This document shows positions 50,929 to 62,511 of a stretch of DNA of 64,000 nt, one piece after another (position 1 is the stretch's first letter; every line of letters starts with the position of its first letter). The DNA is taken from NCBI RefSeq assembly GCF_034555965.1, contig NZ_JAYDCK010000003.1, positions 3,162,001-3,226,000 of the forward strand, in the 5' to 3' direction. Source of the DNA: Aquicoccus sp. G2-2 (GTDB lineage: Bacteria; Pseudomonadota; Alphaproteobacteria; Rhodobacterales; Rhodobacteraceae). The notes beneath the pieces are model-generated. The model searched no databases. It was not told where the DNA came from and saw nothing but the letters and a program-made list of their open reading frames with translations. Made by a program: the position numbers and the translations under genes.

Positions 50929-52002
50929 ATGGACGATCTGAGAGAAAAATACATCGGCCTGATTACCGAGGCGGGTGATGAGGCCCGGCTGGAAGAGCTG
51001 CGGGTGCAGGCGGTGGGCAAGAAGGGCGAGATCAGCGCCCAGATGCGCGGTTTGGGCAAGATGAGCCCGGAAGAGCGGCAGGTCATGGGGCCGAAGCTTA
51101 ACGCGCTCAAGGACGAGATCAACTCGGCGCTGGCGGCCAAGAAAGAGGCGCTGGAGGATGCCGCACTTGATGAGCGGCTGCGCAGCGAATGGCTTGACGT
51201 GACGCTGCCCACGCGGGAGCGGCGGGTTGGCACGGTGCATCCGGTCAGCCAAGTGACAGAGGAAGTGACGGCGATCTTTGCCGATATGGGCTTTGCCGTG
51301 GCCGAGGGGCCGCAGGTGGAGAGCGACTGGCACAATTTTGATGCGCTGAACATTCCGGGCCACCATCCGGCGCGCGCCGAGATGGATACGTTTTACATGC
51401 ACCGCGCGGACGGGGATGCGCGCCCGCCGCATGTGCTGCGCACGCATACGTCGCCGGTGCAGATCCGCTCGATGGAGGCGCAGGGCGCGCCGATCAGGAT
51501 CATCTGCCCCGGCCGGGTCTACCGCGCCGATTACGATCAGACGCATACGCCGATGTTTCATCAGATCGAGGGGTTGGCGCTCGACAAGGACATTTCGATG
51601 GCGAACCTGAAATGGACGCTGGAGGAATTTTTCGCCGCGTTTTTCGAGGTGGAAGGGATCAAGACCCGGTTTCGCGCCTCGCATTTCCCGTTCACCGAAC
51701 CTTCGGCGGAGGTGGATATTCAGTGCTCATGGGAAGATGGGCAATTGAAGATTGGCGAAGGCGATGGTTGGCTGGAAGTTCTGGGCTCGGGCATGGTGCA
51801 TCCCAATGTGCTGAAAGCCGGGGGGATTGATCCTTACGAATATCAGGGCTTTGCCTTTGGGATGGGGATCGACCGGATTGCCATGCTGAAATACGGGATG
51901 CCGGATTTGCGGGCGTTCTTTGATTCAGACCTGCGCTGGCTCAGGCATTACGGGTTTGCGAGTTTGGACCAGCCGACGTTGCATGGTGGGCTGAGCAGGT
52001 GA
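50929..52002 (+). CDS. pheS: Phenylalanyl-tRNA synthetase alpha subunit
   Basis: A 357-residue PheS. The N-terminal coiled coil ('[20 protein letters not shown]') is followed by the class II catalytic domain with '[12 protein letters not shown]' (motif 1 region), '[20 protein letters not shown]' (motif 2) and '[17 protein letters not shown]' (motif 3). It charges tRNA-Phe together with PheT. pheT does not follow; YrhK-like and CoA-transferase genes come next. CAGGAG lies 13 bases before ATG 50929. Confidence 0.97.
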   Translation: MDDLREKYIGLITEAGDEARLEELRVQAVGKKGEISAQMRGLGKMSPEERQVMGPKLNALKDEINSALAAKKEALEDAALDERLRSEWLDVTLPTRERRVGTVHPVSQVTEEVTAIFADMGFAVAEGPQVESDWHNFDALNIPGHHPARAEMDTFYMHRADGDARPPHVLRTHTSPVQIRSMEAQGAPIRIICPGRVYRADYDQTHTPMFHQIEGLALDKDISMANLKWTLEEFFAAFFEVEGIKTRFRASHFPFTEPSAEVDIQCSWEDGQLKIGEGDGWLEVLGSGMVHPNVLKAGGIDPYEYQGFAFGMGIDRIAMLKYGMPDLRAFFDSDLRWLRHYGFASLDQPTLHGGLSR

Positions 52003-52038
52003 CGAGAGGCGGGGCTTTCGGTTGAGCCGGAGCCGTAA

Positions 52039-52170
52039 GGGCCGCGCCCGACCCTGGGTGGGCGCTGGCGCGGCATCAGTTCGAAGTGCTGCGCTCAGAA
52101 GCATGTTCGTCGTCAGATTGCTAGACATGATTGCCAAAGCGCCCTCCCGGGGGAGGGTCGGGCGCGGCCC
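52039..52170. repeat. Element with 16-bp perfect terminal inverted repeats
   Basis: GGGCCGCGCCCGACCC (52039-52054) and GGGTCGGGCGCGGCCC (52155-52170) are perfect inverted repeats enclosing 100 bases. A nested pair (GGCGCTGGCGCGG and CCGCGCCAG) extends the pairing outside and inside. No reading frame with start signals fills it. It lies in the gap after pheS and could be a miniature mobile element or a large RNA hairpin/terminator. Confidence 0.75.
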
Positions 52171-52297
52171 GGGCTGACGCCCGCGCCAGATAGGTGGTTT
52201 GTTCGCGCTCGCCCGGCACGCAGGTTTCGCTATGCTGGAACCGCCCCGGCTTTCACGCTATTGCGAACAAAGCAGCCCTATCCGAAAGAGACCAGAG

Positions 52298-52582
52298 ATG
52301 TATTTGTTTCGCCATGAGAACCGCCAGAAGAGCGAAGCCGCGCGGCGGCTTTATGCGCGCTATGAGATACTCCACACGGCGGTTGATTTTCTGGCGGCGT
52401 TTGCCTTTCTCATTGGTTCGGCGCTGTTTTTTAGCGAGGCGACGCAATATGTGGCGGCGTGGCTTTTCGTGATCGGGTCGGTGTTTTTCGCGCTGAAGCC
52501 GACCTTGCGGCTAACGCGTGAAATCCGGCTCTATCGCATGGGAGAGATCGGGACGCTGGCCGAACGGGACGAGCAAGGCTGA
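52298..52582 (+). CDS. YrhK-like domain protein, 94 aa
   Basis: A 94-residue protein with an amphipathic start ('MYLFRHENRQKSEAARRLYA') and two transmembrane helices (about 30-50 and 52-70). The pattern matches YrhK-type domains of unknown function. The frame is open from 52199, but ATG 52298 fits the family. It is 30 bases upstream of the CoA-transferase gene on the same strand. Confidence 0.78.
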   Translation: MYLFRHENRQKSEAARRLYARYEILHTAVDFLAAFAFLIGSALFFSEATQYVAAWLFVIGSVFFALKPTLRLTREIRLYRMGEIGTLAERDEQG

Positions 52583-52612
52583 CGTTATGACGTTTGCAGG
52601 CGGGAGGCGATG

Positions 52613-53701
52613 ATGCTGAACGGGATTCGGATTATCGAGGTCGAGGGGCTGGGGCCGGGGCCGTTCGCGGCGATGACGCTGGCCGATCTGGGCACCGATG
52701 TCATCGTGGTGCATCGCAAGGGCGGCAATGCAACCCCTGCCGTGGCGGAGCACTCGGTGCTGGACCGGGGCAAGCGATCAATCGCGCTTGATTTGAAGGA
52801 TGCGGGCGATCTGAAGGTGTTTCGGGCGCTGGTGGCGCGCGCCGATGGGTTGATTGAGGGGTTTCGCCCCGGTGTGATGGAAAAGCTCGGGCTTGGGCCG
52901 GAGGCGTGTCATGCGCTGAACCCGGCGCTGGTGTTCGGGCGGATGACCGGCTGGGGGCAAGACGGCCCGCTCAGCCATGCGGCGGGGCATGATCTGAACT
53001 ATATCTCGATGTCGGGCGCGCTTTGGTATGCCTCTGCCCCGGGTGATGCGCCGATCACCCCGGCCACGTTGGTCGGCGATATAGGCGGCGGCGCGCTTTA
53101 TCTGGCGCTGGGGATGCTGGCCGGGATCATGAACGCCAAGGCCAGCGGCACCGGCACGGTGGTGGATGCGGCGATTTATGACGGTTCGGCGCATATGATG
53201 AATCTGGCGATGGCGCTGCGCCAAGCGGGCGGGTTTCCCGAAGCGCGCGGCACCGGCATTCTGGACGGGCCGCATTGGAGCCGGAGCTATCGGACGCGCG
53301 ATGGCGGCTGGATCTCGGTGCAATGTCTGGAGCCGAAATTCTATGCGATCTTTCTTGATCTACTTGGGTTGAGCGAGGATGCGGATTTTGCCGGGCAGTA
53401 TGACGGCGCGCTTTGGGCGAAAGCGACGGGGCGGCTGATGGAGATTTTCGCAAGCCGCACGCGGGCCGAATGGGAGGCGCTGTTTCTGGGCAGTGATGCC
53501 TGTGTAGCGCCGGTGCTTTCGCCCGATGAGGCGGCAGGCCACGAGATGAATGCGGCGCGCAAGGCGTGGGGCGAGGCGGAGGGGGTGTTGCAGGCCGCCC
53601 CCGCGCCACGGTTTGCGGGGCAGGGCGCATGGCAACCCGCATTGGGGCCGACGCGCGATGCGCATCGGGCGGAGATATTGGCCGAGATTGGCGTTACCTG
53701 A
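52613..53701 (+). CDS. CaiB/BaiF (family III) CoA-transferase, alpha-methylacyl-CoA racemase-like
   Basis: A 362-residue family III protein. 'GIRIIEVEGLGPGPFAAMTL', 'DRGKRSIALDLK', and the 'GWGQDGPLSHAAGHDLNYIS' segment are typical of alpha-methylacyl-CoA racemase, including the catalytic His-Asp in GHDLNY. It would invert the 2-methyl centre of branched acyl-CoA thioesters or transfer CoA. Two ATG codons (52610, 52613) follow GGGAGG, and the second has better spacing. Confidence 0.88.
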   Translation: MLNGIRIIEVEGLGPGPFAAMTLADLGTDVIVVHRKGGNATPAVAEHSVLDRGKRSIALDLKDAGDLKVFRALVARADGLIEGFRPGVMEKLGLGPEACHALNPALVFGRMTGWGQDGPLSHAAGHDLNYISMSGALWYASAPGDAPITPATLVGDIGGGALYLALGMLAGIMNAKASGTGTVVDAAIYDGSAHMMNLAMALRQAGGFPEARGTGILDGPHWSRSYRTRDGGWISVQCLEPKFYAIFLDLLGLSEDADFAGQYDGALWAKATGRLMEIFASRTRAEWEALFLGSDACVAPVLSPDEAAGHEMNAARKAWGEAEGVLQAAPAPRFAGQGAWQPALGPTRDAHRAEILAEIGVT

Positions 53702-53702
53702 T

Positions 53703-54899
53703 CTACGCCCGCGAGAAACGCAGGACGACGAAGGTGACCAGAACGGCGGCGATGACGATCACGGTTGTGACCGCGCCGCCGATACCGGCCCATTCCGATA
53801 GCGCGCTGATGGTCAGCGACAGCGCCGAGGTGCTGAGCGTGACGGAAAGCAGCCAGAGCGACATGATGCGCCCGCGCAATTCGTCGGCGAGGCGGGCTTG
53901 CATACCGATTTGCAACGATACGCCAACGTAGGTGCCGGTAAACCCCATCGGGATCGCCGCAGCGATGGCCAGCGGGAAGGTGGGGGCGAGCGACAGCGCG
54001 ATAGTGGCCGCAAAGCCCATGGCGATGATGCCATAGCGCAGCGTGCGCATCCGGGCCAGCCGCGGCCCGGCAGCGACCAGAAACAGAGCCGCGAGCAGCG
54101 CCCCTGCGCCAACGCCGGAGGTGAGCAACCCCAGCCCGGTTGCTCCGCGTTCGAACGACCCATCGGCGATTAGCGCGAGAATCTCGGTCACGGCGCGCAC
54201 CGGGCCAAGCGCAAGGACGGTGAGCAGCAAGGAGCGGCGGACGGGGATTTCTTGCCAGCCGACGCGGATGCCTTCGCGCAGATCGGTGAGATAGCTTGTC
54301 GGGGCGATCTTGAGCGCACGTTCGCGCGGGCGCAGTAAGGGCGCGATCACCAGGGCAGGCAGGAACAGCGAGATCGAGACAATGGCCGCCGTCATGGTGC
54401 CGTATTCACCGATCAGCACGCCGCCGATGGCGGGGCTGAGAAGCCGCCCGACATTGAAATTCAGCGAACCGAGCGCGATGACCGAACTGATTTCGGGCGG
54501 ATCGACAAGCCGAGGGCCGAGCGATTGGCGAACAGGTTGATAGGCCGAAAGCATGACACCGAAGGTGATTGCGATGCCAAGCAACGGCAAAGCGGCGAGG
54601 TGGCCGGAATACATCAGCAGCAGCAGCGAAGAGGGAGCGACCAACATGCCGAAAAGCACAATCCGGTAAGCTTTGAGGATGTCCATCCGATCTGCCAGCG
54701 CGCCGAAAAACGGCGTGGTGAGCGCAACCGGGGCGAGGCTTGATGCGGCGATCAGACCGACAAAGCTGGGATCGTGGGTAACATCCCATGCAAGCCATGA
54801 CAGCAGAACGCGGAAAATCCAATTGCCGTTCACCCCGGCGATGGCACCAAGATAATAGATCCGAAAACGAGGATTGGATAAGGCGCTTAGCCCGCTCAT
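53703..54899 (-). CDS. MFS transporter, EntS-like
   Basis: A 398-residue 12-helix transporter of the MFS_3 type. 'FRIYYLGAIAGVNGNWIFRV' at the start and 'PFFGALADRMDILKAYRIVL' (MFS signature) are typical of EntS-like exporters. Substrate unknown. ATG 54899 (MSGLSALSNPRF) is preferred over the frame's upstream Met at 54977. It lies downstream of gyrB on the same strand after a 174-base gap with a hairpin. Confidence 0.87.
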   Translation of the reverse strand: MSGLSALSNPRFRIYYLGAIAGVNGNWIFRVLLSWLAWDVTHDPSFVGLIAASSLAPVALTTPFFGALADRMDILKAYRIVLFGMLVAPSSLLLLMYSGHLAALPLLGIAITFGVMLSAYQPVRQSLGPRLVDPPEISSVIALGSLNFNVGRLLSPAIGGVLIGEYGTMTAAIVSISLFLPALVIAPLLRPRERALKIAPTSYLTDLREGIRVGWQEIPVRRSLLLTVLALGPVRAVTEILALIADGSFERGATGLGLLTSGVGAGALLAALFLVAAGPRLARMRTLRYGIIAMGFAATIALSLAPTFPLAIAAAIPMGFTGTYVGVSLQIGMQARLADELRGRIMSLWLLSVTLSTSALSLTISALSEWAGIGGAVTTVIVIAAVLVTFVVLRFSRA

Positions 54900-55041
54900 G
54901 GAACGGGCCTGCTGTAATGGGACGGCACGGGCGTTTCCTTTCCTGCGCAACGGTAACGCCAAAGGCCACGGGCGCAAGAGATCAGTGCAAGAGGATTGCG
55001 CTGAGCGTGAGGCAGCTATGCACAGGACGCGGGGCGGGGGC

Positions 55042-55069
55042 CAGCGTGGTGCCGGACGGCGCCACGCTG
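55042..55069 (-). terminator. Hairpin just downstream of gyrB
   Basis: CAGCGTGG (55042-55049) and CCACGCTG (55062-55069) form a perfect 8-bp stem, extended by further GC pairs in the loop (GCC/GGC). It begins five bases after the gyrB stop. No T tract, so termination is likely partial or factor-assisted. Confidence 0.4.
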
Positions 55070-55073
55070 ACGT

Positions 55074-57545
<2,472 letters not shown>

Positions 57546-57705
57546 TCACGCCAATACCCCATATTCCGTGGCTTTTAGAAATCGTGAAAATGCGCCGGGA
57601 GCGGCACAGGATCGCCCTATTTTTTCCGCGTTTCGCAAGTATGTCCTGTCGCCAGACAAGAGGCCGCGCAGAGGCGCCGCGACATGATGGGATAGAGGGC
57701 CGAAC

Positions 57706-58026
57706 ATGGGTACAAAACGCAAGCTGAAGACCGAGCGCAAGGACGAGTTTATCGACGAAGCCGAGATGCGGCGCGAAGAGCGGATCGGGCGGGCCTGGCG
57801 GGTGCGTGACGATGCACTTTGGAACCCGTTTGAGGTGGTGGCCTATGTTGGCTTGATTGTGTTTGCGTTCGGGTTTTTGCTGGGCCACGGCAAGTATGTG
57901 TTCGCGGCAGAATTGTTTCTGCCGGTTCTGATTGTCGGGGTGCTGGTGGTGCTGTGGCAGGCGGTGATGCGCTATCGCGCCGGGGAGCCGGGGGTGCTGC
58001 GGGTTCTGATCGAGCGGATTCGCTGA
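57706..58026 (+). CDS. Small two-helix membrane protein with charged N-terminus, 106 aa
   Basis: A strongly charged N-terminal 35 residues (KRKLKTERKDEFIDEAEMRR) precede two transmembrane helices (about 45-62 and 69-88) and a basic tail. The gene lies alone on the plus strand between gyrB and the LysE-like gene. No family recognised; its position suggests a divergent promoter in the 214-base gap shared with gyrB. Confidence 0.75.
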   Translation: MGTKRKLKTERKDEFIDEAEMRREERIGRAWRVRDDALWNPFEVVAYVGLIVFAFGFLLGHGKYVFAAELFLPVLIVGVLVVLWQAVMRYRAGEPGVLRVLIERIR

Positions 58027-58040
58027 GGCGGCGGCGCGTT

Positions 58041-58661
58041 TCAGGTGAATGGCAAGAGAAGTGCAACCGCGATGAGCAGGCCGCCAGAGAAGACGTTGGT
58101 GCGGTAAAGCGCGCGCGGGGAGGAGAGAAAACCACGGGCGCTGGATACGATGGCGGCCAGCCCGAGATTGCCGACTAGCGGGACAAGCTGCGAGACCGTG
58201 ACGATAGCGATGATATCGGGCATGGAGATTTTCGACAGGTCGAAAAAGCCGGGCAGGATGCCCATGTAAAAGAGCACTGCCTTGGGGTTGCTGAGGATCA
58301 CCACGACCCCGGCAAGAAAGCCTGCCCATGGGCCCGAGCGGGTAAGCCGCCTGTCGGTATTGATCGGGCGGGCCGCATGGCGGATGGTGTTGACCCCCAG
58401 CCAAAGGAAGGTGAGCACGGCAACAGCCCTCAGGCCATAGGCGATGGTTTGGCTGGCGGAGGTGACCCACGAGATGCCAAGGATCGCGAGCAGCGGCCAG
58501 AGCATATCGCCCACGACCACTCCAAGGGTGAGCGGCCACGCAGCGCGAAACCCGCCGGAGAGCGTGCGCGCGGTGAGTGCCATCCAGACCGGGCCGGGGG
58601 TGAGAAACAGGATGAAGACGGCCCCGGCATAGAGCGCCAGATCAGCGAGCGAGAGCGTCAT
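58041..58661 (-). CDS. LysE/RhtB-family amino acid exporter
   Basis: A 206-residue LysE-type translocator with six helices. 'LYAGAVFILFLTPGPVWMAL' with the 'TPGP' signature at the N-terminus and 'NPKAVLFYMGILPGFFD' in the middle are characteristic. It would export an amino acid or homoserine-lactone-like compound. ATG 58661 overlaps the recF stop (ATGA), and ATG 58667 is an alternative. It is coupled to recF, an unusual position within the replication gene cluster. Confidence 0.88.
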   Translation of the reverse strand: MTLSLADLALYAGAVFILFLTPGPVWMALTARTLSGGFRAAWPLTLGVVVGDMLWPLLAILGISWVTSASQTIAYGLRAVAVLTFLWLGVNTIRHAARPINTDRRLTRSGPWAGFLAGVVVILSNPKAVLFYMGILPGFFDLSKISMPDIIAIVTVSQLVPLVGNLGLAAIVSSARGFLSSPRALYRTNVFSGGLLIAVALLLPFT

Positions 58662-59764
58662 TGGCATAACCCGGTCTGGGATATGCCGTCGGTCTCGGTC
58701 ACTTCGAGATGCTGCGCGCGGGTGCCAAGTTCGGCAAATAGGTCCGGGCCGGTGCCTGTCATCCAGGCCTGCGCCCCGAGGGCGCAAATTTCATCGTAGA
58801 GAGCGGCGCGGCGGGTCGCATCGAGATGGGCGGCCACCTCGTCCAGCAACAGGAGCGGCGGCGCGCCGAAATCACGCGCCAAAGCGCGGGCATTGGCGAG
58901 GATGAGCGAGACCAGAAGCGCCTTTTGTTCGCCGGTAGAGCAATCACGGGCGGGAATGCCTTTGGCCGCATAGGTGCCAAAAAGGTCTGTCCGGTGCGGG
59001 CCGATGAGCGTGCGCCCGGCGGACAGATCGCGGGCGCGGGAGGCGGCGAGAGCGTCGGCCATTTCTGCGGGGTCTGTCGGCAGGGGGCCGTCACTTTGGC
59101 GAAGCTCAAGTTCGGCAGCGGGGAAGGCGGTTTCGGCCTCGGCCTGTGCGGCGGCAAGTTCGACCAGCGCGGCGCGGCGGTTGGCTTCGATCGCGGTGCC
59201 AGCCTCGGCCAGCTGTTGTTCCAGCGCGCCATACCAATGCGCATCGCGCACCATGTCTTTCAGCAATTGGTTACGCTGGCGCATCGCCTTGTCGTAGGAG
59301 AGCGCCAGTTCGCCATGGGCCGGAAAGAACGAAAGCGTCATCCGGTCAAGGAACCGGCGGCGGCCTTCGGCCCCTTCGATCCAAAGCCGGTCCATCGCAG
59401 GGATGAGCCAGAGCACGCGGGCAATCCGGCCAAGCGCCAGTTGTGCGGCGGGTTTGCCGTCTATCTTCACCTGACGGGCGGCGCCGTTTTCCGACCAGCT
59501 TTCGATTTCATGGATTTGGTGCAGAGATTGCAGGTGGCCGGTGAGTTTCCAGCCAAGCGATTCCGGACGGCGGGCCATATCCTGTGCAGCGGCGCGGCGC
59601 AGGCCACGACCGGGGGACAAGAGCGAGATAGCTTCGAGGATATTGGTTTTGCCTGCACCGTTCGGCCCGAAGATCGCCACGGGCCGGGAATCGCATTCGA
59701 TGACAGCACGCTTGTGCGAGCGGAAATGCGACAGGGTGAGGTGAGTGAGCGCGAGGGTGGTCAT
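58658..59764 (-). CDS. recF: DNA replication and repair protein RecF
   Basis: A 368-residue RecF, an SMC-like ATPase that helps load RecA at gaps. Walker A is GPNGAGKTN (about 33-41), the signature region 'STGEQKALLVSLILAN' and Walker B 'PPLLLLDEVAAHLDATRRAA' are intact. It lies downstream of dnaN on the same strand with a repeat element between them, and its stop overlaps the lysE-like start. Confidence 0.96.
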   Translation of the reverse strand: MTTLALTHLTLSHFRSHKRAVIECDSRPVAIFGPNGAGKTNILEAISLLSPGRGLRRAAAQDMARRPESLGWKLTGHLQSLHQIHEIESWSENGAARQVKIDGKPAAQLALGRIARVLWLIPAMDRLWIEGAEGRRRFLDRMTLSFFPAHGELALSYDKAMRQRNQLLKDMVRDAHWYGALEQQLAEAGTAIEANRRAALVELAAAQAEAETAFPAAELELRQSDGPLPTDPAEMADALAASRARDLSAGRTLIGPHRTDLFGTYAAKGIPARDCSTGEQKALLVSLILANARALARDFGAPPLLLLDEVAAHLDATRRAALYDEICALGAQAWMTGTGPDLFAELGTRAQHLEVTETDGISQTGLCQ

Positions 59765-59796
59765 CGGTTTGCGGCGCGCCGGGGGTGTTGGACGGG

Positions 59797-59843
59797 GTGG
59801 GGGCCAGCCCCCACACCCCCGAGGTATTTTCGGCCAAATGAAG
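59797..59843 (+). repeat. Interspersed intergenic element, copy 2
   Basis: Hairpin GTGGGGGCCAGCCCCCAC (59797-59814) followed by CCCCCGAGGTATTTTCGGCC and AAATGAAG. The core from CCCC to GAAG matches 7609-7635 at 23 of 27 bases. Here it lies between recF and dnaN, in the opposite orientation to those genes, whereas copy 1 has the same orientation as its neighbours. Confidence 0.6.
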
Positions 59844-59864
59844 AAACGCTATGGCGCAGCCGGG

Positions 59865-60983
59865 TCACACCCGCATCGGCATGACGACATAGACGGCGGA
59901 GGTATCGTTGCCTTCGCGCATCAGGGTGGGATCGCCAGAGGAGTTGAACAGGAAGACGGCGTTTTCACGGTCCACCTGGCTGGCGATTTCCAGCAGATAC
60001 TTGGCGTTGAAGCCGATCTCCAGCCGCTCATCGCCATAGGCGACGGCAAGCTCTTCTTCGGCGGCGCCGCTATCGGGGGCGTTGACGGAGAGCGTGAGCC
60101 GGTCTTCATCGAGCGAGAGTTTCACCGCGCGGGAGCGTTCGGAAGACACGGTGGCGACGCGGTCAACGGCCTGTGCAAATTCGGCGGCATCAACTTCGAG
60201 CCGCCGGGTGTTTCCGGTCGGAATGACGCGGGTGTAATCGGGGAACGTGCCGTCGATCACCTTGGAAGTGAGGGTATTGCCGGGGGTGGCGAAGCGGATT
60301 TTCGTCTCCGACACGGAAACGGCAATCTGGGCTTCGTCATCATCAAGCAGCTTGCGCAGTTCACCCACCGTTTTGCGCGGCACGATCACGCCGGGCATGT
60401 CAGCGGCACCATCGGGCAGGTCAGCATCAATTCGCGCGAGGCGATGGCCATCGGTGGCAACGCAGCGCAGCACCTTGCCGCCATCGGACTCGGCCACATG
60501 CATATAGACGCCGTTGAGGTAGTAGCGAGTTTCCTCGGTGGAGATGGCGAATTTCGATTTGTCGAACAACCGCCGCAGCATCGGTGCGGGGGCGGAGAAA
60601 TTGGCGCTGTATTCTGACGACGCCATCACCGGGAAATCTTCTTTCGGCAGCGTGGCGAGGTTAAAATGCGAGCGCCCGGCCTCAACGGTCAGGCGACCGG
60701 AAGCCCCATCATCGGTCAGCGAGACAAGCGCGCCATCGGGCAGCTTGCGGATGATTTCGTGCAACGTCACCGCAGAGACGGTGGTGGCCCCGGCGCGTTC
60801 GACCTGTGCCGGGGCACGGTCAACCACTTCGATATCGAGATCGGTGGCGCGGAATTGCACGTCGGCGCCTTCTGCTTCGATCAGCACGTTGGCGAGGATC
60901 GGAATGGTATTGCGCCGTTCAACGACGGATTGCGCCTGAGCGACCGCCTTCAGAAGAACGCCGCGTTCGATGCTGAATTTCAT
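59865..60983 (-). CDS. dnaN: DNA polymerase III sliding clamp (beta subunit)
   Basis: A 372-residue beta clamp with three repeated domains of about 120 residues. It starts 'MKFSIERGVLLKAVAQAQSV' and 'VERRNTIPILANVL', and ends '...SAVYVVMPMRV' as in the family. The dimeric ring tethers polymerase III to DNA. ATG 60983 is used, and the frame is open to 61019. It lies 151 bases downstream of dnaA on the same strand. Confidence 0.98.
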   Translation of the reverse strand: MKFSIERGVLLKAVAQAQSVVERRNTIPILANVLIEAEGADVQFRATDLDIEVVDRAPAQVERAGATTVSAVTLHEIIRKLPDGALVSLTDDGASGRLTVEAGRSHFNLATLPKEDFPVMASSEYSANFSAPAPMLRRLFDKSKFAISTEETRYYLNGVYMHVAESDGGKVLRCVATDGHRLARIDADLPDGAADMPGVIVPRKTVGELRKLLDDDEAQIAVSVSETKIRFATPGNTLTSKVIDGTFPDYTRVIPTGNTRRLEVDAAEFAQAVDRVATVSSERSRAVKLSLDEDRLTLSVNAPDSGAAEEELAVAYGDERLEIGFNAKYLLEIASQVDRENAVFLFNSSGDPTLMREGNDTSAVYVVMPMRV

Positions 60984-61134
60984 GCCCTCACTCCGTATCC
61001 GTGTGGCCGGGAAAAGCACCCTAGCGGCTTGCCCGGTCTGCGCAAGGTTTTAATAGAGTATCCAGCTTGGTCAAGCCAGCCCCGGCGGCTATTTCGATGC
61101 TCGTTTTGCGATGGTGTTTGGCCGCCCTGTGACG

Positions 61135-62511
61135 TTACGCTTCGAGGGTGCGGCGCAGAAGCTCGACATCTTCTTCGATCTGCGGGTCTTGGGTGCGCAG
61201 TTCTTCGATCCGACGCACCCCATGCATGACGGTAGTGTGATCGCGCCCGCCGAAGCGACGCCCGATTTCGGGCAGGGAGCGTGAGGTGAGTTGCTTGCAC
61301 AGATACATCGCCACCTGCCGTGGGCGCGCAAAGCTGCGCAGGCGTTTGGGGCCGACCATATCCGAGAGGCGGATGTTGAAGTGTTCGGAAACTTTTTTCT
61401 GAATCTCGTCGATCGAAATTTTGCGATCCGATGCGCGCAGGATGTCGGCAAGGCAGTCTTGTGCCAGATCAAGGGTGATTTCACGCCCGACCAGAGAGGC
61501 GAAAGCAAACAGCCGGGTGAGTGCGCCTTCGAGGACGCGGACATTGTTGGAAATCCGGTGGGCAAGAAATTCGAGCACGCCGTCATCTACCTCAAGCCCC
61601 GGATATTGTGCGCGATGGGTGACAACTTTCGACTGCAAGATGCCCAGACGCAATTCATAGTCGGTGGGATGAAGATCAACGACGAGGCCGCATTGCAGGC
61701 GGCTTTTGATCCGATTTTCGAGATCCTTGATCTCTCCGGGTGCGCGGTCGGCGGAAATTACGATCTGACGTTGCTGATCAACCAGCGCATTGAAGGTGTG
61801 GAAGAACTCTTCCTGAGTGGAATCCTTGCCAGCGATGAATTGCACGTCATCGACCATCAGGACATCGACGGAGCGAAACAGTTCCTTGAAGTCCATCATC
61901 TTGCGGTCGCGCAGCGCCTGCACGAAGCGATACATGAACTGTTCGGCAGACAGATAGAGCACGTTGAGATCGGGGCGCCGCGCCTGAAGCTCATGCGCGA
62001 TGGCGTGCATCAGGTGGGTTTTGCCCAAGCCGACGCCGCCATAGAGAAAGAGCGGGTTGAAGGTGACCGGGCCACCTTCGGCAACGCGCTTTGCCGCCGC
62101 GTGAGCCAGTTCGTTTGGTTTGCCGACGACGAAACTGTCGAAGGTAAACCGAGGATCAAGCGGTGAGGCCGGAAGCGCATCGTCATGTGCGACAGAGATG
62201 TCTTTGCGGGCGCGCTGGGTGAGGGCGAGGGCGGGTTTCGAGGCTGGCGCGCGCAGGGTGTTGGCCGGTTTGGCGGGCACCACAAAGCGCACCCGGCGGA
62301 CATTCGCACCCAGTGCGGTCATCTGATAGAGCAGGACATCGCCGTAGTTCTGGCGCACGTAATTCCCCAGAAAACTGGTCGGGACGTGAAAGGTGGCAAC
62401 GCCGTCAGCGAGTTCATGGAACTCCAGCGGTTCAATCCAGGTTTTGAAATTGTTTTTCCCGATGGTTTCGAGAAGTGCTTTTTGAACCTGGCCCCATTGG
62501 TCTTGCGTCAT
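61135..62511 (-). CDS. dnaA: Chromosomal replication initiator protein DnaA
   Basis: A 458-residue DnaA. Domain I is N-terminal (about 1-80), the AAA+ module carries Walker A 'GGVGLGKTHLMHAIAHEL' and Walker B 'VLMVDDVQFIAGKDSTQEEF', and the C-terminal domain IV has the DnaA-box-binding helix 'GGRDHTTVMHGVRRIEELR'. It initiates replication at oriC. No cluster of TTATNCACA boxes was seen by eye beside the gene, so the origin may lie elsewhere. Confidence 0.98.
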   Translation of the reverse strand: MTQDQWGQVQKALLETIGKNNFKTWIEPLEFHELADGVATFHVPTSFLGNYVRQNYGDVLLYQMTALGANVRRVRFVVPAKPANTLRAPASKPALALTQRARKDISVAHDDALPASPLDPRFTFDSFVVGKPNELAHAAAKRVAEGGPVTFNPLFLYGGVGLGKTHLMHAIAHELQARRPDLNVLYLSAEQFMYRFVQALRDRKMMDFKELFRSVDVLMVDDVQFIAGKDSTQEEFFHTFNALVDQQRQIVISADRAPGEIKDLENRIKSRLQCGLVVDLHPTDYELRLGILQSKVVTHRAQYPGLEVDDGVLEFLAHRISNNVRVLEGALTRLFAFASLVGREITLDLAQDCLADILRASDRKISIDEIQKKVSEHFNIRLSDMVGPKRLRSFARPRQVAMYLCKQLTSRSLPEIGRRFGGRDHTTVMHGVRRIEELRTQDPQIEEDVELLRRTLEA

